The notes under the pieces are model-generated. The model did not search any database and was not told where the DNA came from. It worked only from the letters and a program-made list of their open reading frames with translations. The translations under genes were made by a program, and so were the position numbers. A DNA stretch of 18,209 bases from an uncultured Lachnospiraceae bacterium. GTDB taxonomy: Bacteria > Bacillota > Clostridia > Lachnospirales > Lachnospiraceae. Shown here in pieces: positions 8,061 to 15,700 of the stretch; position 1 is the stretch's first letter; the number at the start of each line of letters is the position of its first letter. The stretch spans positions 1-18,209 of the forward strand of contig CAJTOV010000072.1 of assembly GCA_910577765.1 (NCBI GenBank), read 5' to 3'.

Positions 8061-9460
8061 AAGGAATATGTTGGAAGAAAAGGGCAGTACTTGTATGTTC
8101 CATTGCCTCGCTGGCAGCCGGTATAGTCTCCGGCCCGGTGCGGGCAGATACTTTTGATGCGGAACTGTCCGGGAATTTTACACCAGGACACAGAATCACG
8201 GCACAGATCCCGGAATCTGCAGCCGGGGATGGTTTTGAGGGAACCTATAAATGGTACCGGACCAGGCTCAGCGGCAGCCAGGGGCCGGAAGTGCTGGAGG
8301 AAGGGGAACAGCATGGCAGATTCAGTACTTATGAAATCACCGGGGAGGATGTAGGGTGGTGTATCGGCTTTTCCGCAGAAGGAGAAGGAAACTATATGGG
8401 AGACTATGTGGGTTCCTTCAGTTACTATGTATATCCCCTGATCCAGGTGGAGCTTTCCCCGGATGAATATGGCCATCCGGGGTATGTGGCCACGGTCAGT
8501 ACTCCGGGCTATGATGTGGAAACCACAGACAACTGGCTGCTGTTTACCTGTGACTGGTACACCGGTGACAGCCGGGACGGGGATTATACCTGGTACAGTG
8601 GAGACGAGACAACGGAAACCAGGTACCGGCTGGTCCTGCCGGACGATATAGAGGCCAGGTATCTGAAAGTGCAGGTGACCCTGGACTGCGGCGGGAGTAT
8701 GCAGGAGACAGTGGCTGTGGTGGAGCTTCCGGAGAGGGACAGTGGCGGTGGTTCTGGTAATGGCGGCGTAATCGGCGGAGAAGATGGCTCTCCAGATGGC
8801 AGTGACCACGATCCGGACCAGGGGGAGTCTTCTGGAAATATGCCAGGACTGCCGGAGAAACCGCAGGAACCTGATACACCGGGAGCGATGGTACAGCCAG
8901 CGACTCCGTCCGATGCACAGCAGCCACCCAGGGAGGATTCTGGAAATGGAGAGGAAGAAGGAAAACCGGCAGTTCCGCCGTCACACGAAAATGTGGAAGG
9001 AGGCAGTCAGGAAGATACTTCTGGTTCCGATGACCAGGAGCCAGGGAAGCAGCCAGCGACACCTTCAGACGGGGAAAATTCAGACGGGAACAAAACCACA
9101 TCCGGTGGAGGAAGCAGCAGAAGGAGTCACAGCAGTGGAGGAAACGGTGGACCGGCAGAAGCGGCAGCACCAGTCAGCCCGAAGCTGCTTCCACCGGAGG
9201 AAAATAGGGAACAGCTGGGTATCTTTCCGGTACCTGAAGCAGGGGCCAGTGCAGAACGCCTGCCTAAAACCGGGGATGACAGAAATACGGAGCTTTATCG
9301 GATCGCCCTTGCAGTATCCCTGATGTCTCTGGTGCTTATGGTTTTAAATGGGCAGAATGTCCAGGAGCATGGGGGGCAGGAGAAAGGGCGGAAGCGGAAA
9401 CGGATGTTTTTATCACCAGAGCAGCGGCTGTACCGGTCAGGGAGGATGGGCAGCAGATGA
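8057..9460 (+). CDS. Secreted LPXTG-anchored surface protein with Ig-like domains
   Basis: The protein has 467 residues. Residues 1-30 form a signal peptide: basic KGICWKKR, a hydrophobic core, and a likely cut after PVRA. The ectodomain has one or two Ig-like units: the first runs from about residue 33 to 125 and shows the KWYR and TGEDVG pattern of repeats in Gram-positive surface proteins. From about residue 225 to 395 it is a Gly/Ser/Pro/Glu low-complexity stalk containing ATPSDA and ATPSDG. A sortase signal LPKTG lies at 402-406, followed by a membrane segment at about 415-433. The tail after that segment is about 35 residues and very basic (KGRKRKR), longer than the few residues usual for sortase substrates. 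The gene overlaps the HD-GYP gene by four bases and is the last gene before a terminator. A role in mating contact or adhesion is inference. Confidence 0.88.
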   Translation: MKGICWKKRAVLVCSIASLAAGIVSGPVRADTFDAELSGNFTPGHRITAQIPESAAGDGFEGTYKWYRTRLSGSQGPEVLEEGEQHGRFSTYEITGEDVGWCIGFSAEGEGNYMGDYVGSFSYYVYPLIQVELSPDEYGHPGYVATVSTPGYDVETTDNWLLFTCDWYTGDSRDGDYTWYSGDETTETRYRLVLPDDIEARYLKVQVTLDCGGSMQETVAVVELPERDSGGGSGNGGVIGGEDGSPDGSDHDPDQGESSGNMPGLPEKPQEPDTPGAMVQPATPSDAQQPPREDSGNGEEEGKPAVPPSHENVEGGSQEDTSGSDDQEPGKQPATPSDGENSDGNKTTSGGGSSRRSHSSGGNGGPAEAAAPVSPKLLPPEENREQLGIFPVPEAGASAERLPKTGDDRNTELYRIALAVSLMSLVLMVLNGQNVQEHGGQEKGRKRKRMFLSPEQRLYRSGRMGSR

Positions 9461-9523
9461 AAAGAGATGGGAAAAGGTAATGACTGTCAAAAAAGGTGTA
9501 ACAGAAAACCTTTGAAGTATTAC

Positions 9524-9554
9524 AAAAAGGTACCAGAAATGGTGCCTTTTTTTT
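9524..9554 (+). terminator. Intrinsic terminator of the transfer operon
   Basis: The arm AAAAAGGTACCA (9524-9535), a GAAA loop (9536-9539) and the arm TGGTGCCTTTTT (9540-9551) pair along 12 positions with one G-T wobble. A run of eight T ends at 9554. It lies 64 bases after the LPXTG stop codon, so it probably ends the operon and isolates the giant gene transcriptionally. Confidence 0.88.
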
Positions 9555-9601
9555 CCGCAAATAAAAAAAAACATGGCCTAAAATACAAAATTTTAACTTT
9601 T

Positions 9602-9632
9602 TTTACATTATCTTCCAAGATTCTGTTATATT
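9602..9632 (+). promoter_or_regulatory. Candidate promoter of the giant YD-repeat gene (extended -10)
   Basis: A -35-like TTTACA (9602-9607) is followed after 19 bases by TATATT (9627-9632), preceded by TGT, which gives an extended -10 (TGnTATATT). Spacing is two bases above optimum, which an extended -10 tolerates. It lies between the terminator and the minigene, as expected for a promoter of the downstream gene. Predicted from motifs only. Confidence 0.45.
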
Positions 9633-9646
9633 TGCCCTTTCAAAAT

Positions 9647-9659
9647 CGTATAACGTATA
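9647..9659. repeat. Short direct repeat CGTATA-A-CGTATA, possible operator
   Basis: Two CGTATA copies are separated by one base, giving a seven-base period. They sit just downstream of the candidate -10 element, where a repressor or regulator could act. The function is speculation. Confidence 0.3.
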
Positions 9660-9674
9660 GAAACAAAAAGGGAA

Positions 9675-9703
9675 AGGAGGCGAATCCCATGTCATCATAC
9701 TGA
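9675..9703 (+). other. Leader minigene (MSSY) with consensus Shine-Dalgarno
   Basis: AGGAGG (9675-9680, within GGAAAGGAGG) is followed eight bases later by ATG TCA TCA TAC TGA (9689-9703), a four-residue peptide. This is the strongest ribosome binding site in the spacer and lies 45 bases upstream of the giant gene's own start, so it could act as a translational leader. It could also be the remnant of a lost gene start. Confidence 0.4.
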
Positions 9704-9734
9704 CCATACAGCTGAAAGAGAACCAAAAAGAATC

Positions 9735-9741
9735 AAAGGAG
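9735..9741 (+). promoter_or_regulatory. Ribosome binding site of the giant YD-repeat gene
   Basis: AAAGGAG lies seven bases before the ATG at 9749. An overlapping ATG at 9744 is only two bases from it and terminates after two codons (ATG GTA TGA), so 9749 is the real start. Confidence 0.85.
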
Positions 9742-9748
9742 TAATGGT

Positions 9749-12700
9749 ATGAAAAAGAACAAAGCATGGAAAAAACGTCTGGTGAGCATCCTGCTCTGCG
9801 TGACCATGACGGTGCCCAGCATGGCGCCGATCCTGGCAGAAGCAGCCACTGCCATCGGAAACCAGCCGCGGCGTGTGGACTTTACACGTCCCGAGGCCCT
9901 GCGGCTTGATGACCTTGGAATCAGTACAGCCACCGGGTCCAATGCACCCACGGCAGCGGGAAACAGGGAGGAGAACGCTGCCACAGCCACCGGATCAAAT
10001 GCATCCGGTATAACCACAGCAACCGATTCCGATATCCGGGAGCCGGAGGAATTCTACGAGCTCCCGTCAGACGAGCCGGACGGAATTCTCGTTCAGTTCG
10101 ATGAGACACGCAACATCCGCACCTACCAGCAGGGCGAGACAGAGTTCGTCACGGTGATCGGCGGATATTCGGGACTTTACCGGGATGTGGACGGGAAGAT
10201 CCGCAGCGTGGACAACCGGATTATGAAAACAGGCGGGAACCAGGACGGTTCCGTTTCCATAGATGACGACGACGAAGATGATGACAGCTTATACGGTTCC
10301 GGGGATGTGGAACTGGTCAATGACCTTACCTTCGACATTCCCTCGGAATCCAGCGGGGTCCGCAGGGGCCTGGCCGGGGAGGCCATAGACGAAGACCGCC
10401 TCCTGCCAAGGAAGGCCCTGTCCCGGAAGGAAAAGACGGAAGACAGACAGAGTGAACAGAATACACCAAAAAACGGGGCGCAGAAATTCCGCACAGCCGT
10501 CGGCCCGGGGGAAAATCCTGGAAAGAAGCTCCATGAGATGATCCAGGCCAAGAAGGCCGCTGCGGAAGAAGCAGAAGGAGCAGAAACAGCCGGAACATCC
10601 AGGGCCACCGGCAGCAATGCGGCCCCTGGCAGCGGAAACAGTGCGCCTGGCGGCACCGGTACATCCGGCACCACCACTTCCGGCGATGTATCCACCGGAA
10701 CCATTACCTCCGGCACTGGAGGCAGCAAAAAGGCAACCCCGTCCAACGCGGAGACCGCCACCGGTGAGGCCTACTACAACCAGTCCGGCCCCCTGGACCT
10801 GTGCCTGCCGGAGAAGATGGACCGGAAGGAAGGCTACACCATCTCTGACCGCCGGGATGCCCTGGAGGTCATTCCCTTAGAGGGCGACTACTCCCGCAGC
10901 AGCGCCTCAGGCAACATGGTCCGCTACAGCAGCGTCTTCCCGGGTGTGGACGTCCAGTACACGGTTCTGGGCAGTACCGTCAAGGAGGATATCATTCTTC
11001 TGGACCGCCAGGACAGGAATGCCTTCAGCTACCAGTTAAAATCCGGTACCCTGAAATTTAAAAAGGACGGGGAGACCCTGCTTGCCTACCGGGACACCTG
11101 GCACCGGCCCAAATTCGCCCTGACCGCCCCGGTGATGGTGGACGCGGAGGGGAACACCAGCACGGCGATCCGCCTGGTCTACCGTTCCGCAGACAGGACC
11201 ATCACCTACACGGCCGACAGAGAGTGGCTGGACGCCCCGGAACGGGCCTACCCGGTGCGCCTGGACCCGGCAGGTGCGGTGCTGGTGGACTACAGCGCCT
11301 TCACCCTGAACATGGTTTCAAAAGGCGGTCCCCACCTGGGAACCCCTGATGCCAGCGGGAAATACTTTGGCACCAGTCTGAACCCCATGGCAGGATTTTC
11401 CGAAGACTATGGCTACTGCCGCGCCATGATCCAGATAAACCCTGCCTGGGAGACCCTGATGGGAAGCAGCAGTGCAGGCCAGGATTCCGGCAGCGGCACA
11501 GACAGCCAGGAGCCAGGGGGCGGAGATACGCCCGGTGGCCCGGATTCGGACGGGGACGGGGTCAAGGACGTGGAACTGGTCCTTCACACAGTTACAAAAG
11601 ACGCTACCAACAACACTGCTTTTGCCCTCTTTGTGGCCTCAAAGCCCTGGGACCCGGCCACAGTCACCTGGCAAAGTATGAAACGGGACGGCGTAGACAC
11701 GGGAATGACCCAGACCGGCGACCTGGCCCTGTCCTCCGCCAACGACAAACAGAAGCGGGAGATGACCTTCAATGTCACCGACACCTACTACCGGTGGGTG
11801 AAGGAACCGGCCACCCGCACCGGATTTGTACTCCAGGCCTACGTGGAAGGAGGGGACCAGGACTATATCCCCGGCACCAGCGACGTGGGCAGCGTAAGCT
11901 GGGCAGAGACCTTCTACAACCATACCGGCGGCACCGAGTTCGGCCCCTGCCTGCGTGTGGCATGGCAGGGACGGCTGGAAAATGCCAATCTGAAGACCAT
12001 GGAGATGAGCGAGTTCGACGTGGATGTGGACCCCGGTATGGCAGAATCCCCGGCCGGTGGCAGAACCACACTGGGGGTTGTGGCCCATGGTGTGTCCCAG
12101 GAAGGCTCCACCATTGAATACCGGTTTGTGGAGGAGGAAGGCGGTGCGGAAGCAGACGCCGGGGAGACCAGCGCCGGAGGCGATGCAAAATATGCGGATT
12201 TCACGGCAGTGGATTCATCGTGCCTGCCAGCCACCCATCTGGACAGCAACTGGCAGTCAGAACCGGCCACCATGGTACAGCCGCCGTTGGAGTTCAATAA
12301 AATCTACTATGTGGAGGCAAAGGGAACCGGCAAAAATATCGAGGAAGATGAGGAAGGAAACTTAAAACAGGGGGACGAGACCGTGGAGACGGAATGGATA
12401 CGGAAGGAAGAAAACCGTTTCCTGCTCTACGAAGTCCAGGCCACGGACATCCTGCCCCGGATTGCCCGCCATTACGGGGTGGATACAAAAGTACTCCAGC
12501 AGGACAACCAGTTCGGTTACCAGCTTGTGGAAGCCGGGAACATCCTGTTTATCCGGAACCCCGTGACTGATGAGCCCTACACCATGCCCCTGGATGCGGC
12601 AGCCATGGAAGAATTTATAAAGTACTGCCTGATGCATGACCTGGACCCCCGGTGCATGGTGGGCGGCGAGCCGGTGAACCTTTCCACCGGCGGCTTTTAC

Positions 12701-15700
12701 ATGGAGCGCAGCGACGCGTCCTTAAAGGACCTGGACGGGGAATTTGCCATCACCCGCAGCTACAGCGGCCTGCATCCCTACTTCCGGTCCGAGTTCGGCA
12801 TGGGGTGGAACTCCCCCATTGGGGAGCGGATCATGGTCCTGCCGGACGGCACCATCCTGTACACCACCGGGTCCGGGAAAGGAATCGTGTTTGAAAAGGA
12901 CGGAAACTCCTACAAAGCCCCGGAGGGATACGACTATGAACTGAAAGCCGTGGACACCGTGGATTACCCGGAAGGCTCCGGCACGCCGGAAGACGTTGAG
13001 GAAGAAGACGGAGAAGAAGCGGAAAGGCGGAAGCTGGCTGCCAGGGCAGCAGAAACTGCCAGCAGCGCAGCAGCCGCAGACACCCCGGACAGTGAAGAGA
13101 CAGACAGCGGGGAATCCGCCGAAAAAGTCTCCCCTTCCGACGGCTGGGAGATTACCGAGCCCGACGGCACGGTCCGCACCTTCAACCACTACGGCCTTCT
13201 TCTCACAAAGAAGAACCGCAAAGGGCACACCACCTCCTACATTTACGACAGTGATTACCTCCTGACCGAGATCACCAGCCCCTCCGGCAAATCCTTCGGC
13301 ATCACCATGGAACCGGACGGGAAGATCACGGAGATCGTCCTGCCTGACGGGGGCACCCTGGCCTACGAATACGATGACAGCGACAACCTGACTGCCTTCA
13401 CGGACCAGGAAGGCGCCACTATCCGCTACGAGTATGATGCGGACCACCGGATGACCGCCTGGTACGACGAGAACGGAACCCGGGTCATTGAAAATGTCCT
13501 GGACAGCCAGGGCCGCGTGGTGGAACAGACCGATGCCCTGGGCAGCGTCATGGCCTTTACATACTCCGGCACAGAGACCGCAGTCACCGACAACAACGGC
13601 CATACAACGGTCTATAAGCAGGATGACCAGATGCGCAACGTGGCCGTTACATATGCCAACGGCGACCGGGAAAGTTCCGCCTACTCGGAGGACAACCGCC
13701 TGGAAAGCCGCACCGACGCAAACGGTGCCACCACCCGCTACACCTACGACAAAGCCGGGAACATCCTTTCCGTCACCAGGGACGACGGAAGCCGCGCCAC
13801 CTACACCTACAACGAGTATGCCCAGCCCCTGACCGCAAAGGACTACGAAGGAAATACCACCCGTTTCTCCTACGACGAAAAGGGCAACCTCCAGTCCATG
13901 ACCGACGGGGAAGGCAGCACCACCCGCTATGGCTATGACGACTTAAGCCGTATCGTCTCCATGACCGATGCCGACGGAAACCGGAGCCGCTTTGCCTACG
14001 ACGGGGAAGAGGCTGTGGTAAGCGCCTACACCGACGGCGCCGGGAACACCAGCCGTTTCACCTACGACGCCATGAACCGGGTACTGACCGAGACCGACCC
14101 GGAAGGAAATACCACGGAGCACACCTACAACGCAAAAGGCTGGGAGACAGCCACCACGGCTGCTGACGGCGGGGTCACCGCCTACGCCTTCAGTCCGGCA
14201 GGGGAAGTCCTCTCCATCACCGACCCCATGGGCGTGGAGACCACCTTCACCTACGATGCCCAGCACAACATTCTCTCCGGGGAAGATGCCCTGGGCAACA
14301 CCCTGGCCTACGAATACGACGGAAACTACAACCGGATTTCCGAAACCAATGCCAAAGGCGACATCACGGCTTACCGGTACGACGAACGCAACCGTCTGGT
14401 GGAAACCACCGATGCCCTGGGAAACAGCACCACATACACCCTGGACGGTATGGGGAACACCACCAGTACCACTGACCGCCGTGGAAATATCACCGTATCT
14501 GCCTACGACCCGGTACTGAACCTGCCGGTGTCCGCCACGGATGCCCTGGGAAATGAGACCGGCTACACCTATGACCGGAACGGGAACCTGACGGGAATCC
14601 ATTACCCGGACGGCACCTCCGTCTCCTACGCCTATGACCGGGCCGGGCGCCTGGCAAAGACCGTGGCCCAGAACGGCCTGGAGACTGTGATCACCTACGA
14701 CGGCAACGGAAACATTGTACGGGTCACCGACGATGAGACCCGTGTCTACCGTTTCACCTACGACGGCTGTAACCGGCTGGTGGAGGCCGTGGACCCCCTG
14801 GGCGGCGTACAGACTTACGCCTACGACCGGGCCGGACGCCAGGTCCGCACCACAGACGAGAACAGCCATGAAACCGGCTACACCTACGATGCCGTGGGAC
14901 GCCTGAAAGAGATTACCGATGCCCTGGGCGGAACCATTTCCAGGGATTATGACTTAAATGGCAGGACCCTGTCCGTGACAGACCAGAACCGCCACACCAC
15001 CACCTGGCATTACGATGTGCTGGGCCAGGTGCTGGCAGAAGTGGATGCAGCCGGGAACATCACGGCCATGGAATACGACTCCCTGGGCAACGTGGCGAAG
15101 ACCACTGACGCCCTGAAGGGAGAGACCAGCCTGGAAGTGGATGCCTTAAGCCGCACCACCCGGATCACCGATGCCCTGGGCGGGGAATACACCTGCCGGT
15201 ATGATGAGGAAGGAAACCTGATCCTGGTTATTTTCCCCGACGGGGATACAATACAGATGTCCTATGACAGCACGGGCCGCATGACCCACCACCAGGACGA
15301 GGCCGGGGTGGTGACCACCTATGAATATGATTCCATGGGCCGGATTACAAAGGCAGAAGACAACATAGGAAATGTAATGCATTATGAGTACGATGTCTGC
15401 GGAAACCTGGTAAAACAGACCGACACCATTGGCCGCGATGCGGTCTACGTGTACGACCGGTTCAACCGCCTGGCCAGCGTTACCGGCACAGACCAGGCCA
15501 CAACCGCCTACACCTACGATGTTCTGGACCGGCTCACCAGCGTAACCCAGGCAGACGGCACCGTAACCACCTATGAATACGACCCGGCAGGAAACCTGGT
15601 GAAGACCACGGAACCCGGAGAGGCCGTGTGGACCTACGCCTATGATGCCATCAACCGGCTGACCGGAAAGGTGAACCCCCTGGGGGCAGCCACCACCTTC

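Larger units (their letters stand above)
9461..9748. other. AT-rich intergenic regulatory spacer
   Basis: This is the only sizeable gap without a protein gene. It is strikingly AT-rich compared with the GC-rich genes on both sides. From left to right it holds an intrinsic terminator, a run of nine A (9563-9571), a candidate promoter, a CGTATA direct repeat (9647-9659), a four-codon minigene with a consensus ribosome binding site, and the ribosome binding site of the giant YD-repeat gene. No tRNA or other structured RNA is recognisable. Confidence 0.8.

Noticed and set aside
9649..9654. TATAAC as an alternative -10 element
   Set aside because: No acceptable -35 at 16-19 bases and no extended TGn; it overlaps the CGTATA repeat.
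9467..9703. 78-codon frame in the spacer
   Set aside because: It runs through the terminator hairpin and its poly-T, has no good ribosome binding site, and gives a low-complexity Lys/Phe-rich product.
13943..14869. Long reverse-strand frame (308 codons) in the YD array; also 15146-16030 and 17153-18109
   Set aside because: These are antisense shadows of periodic C-ending codons; the products are Val/Gly-rich repeats without start signals or known domains.
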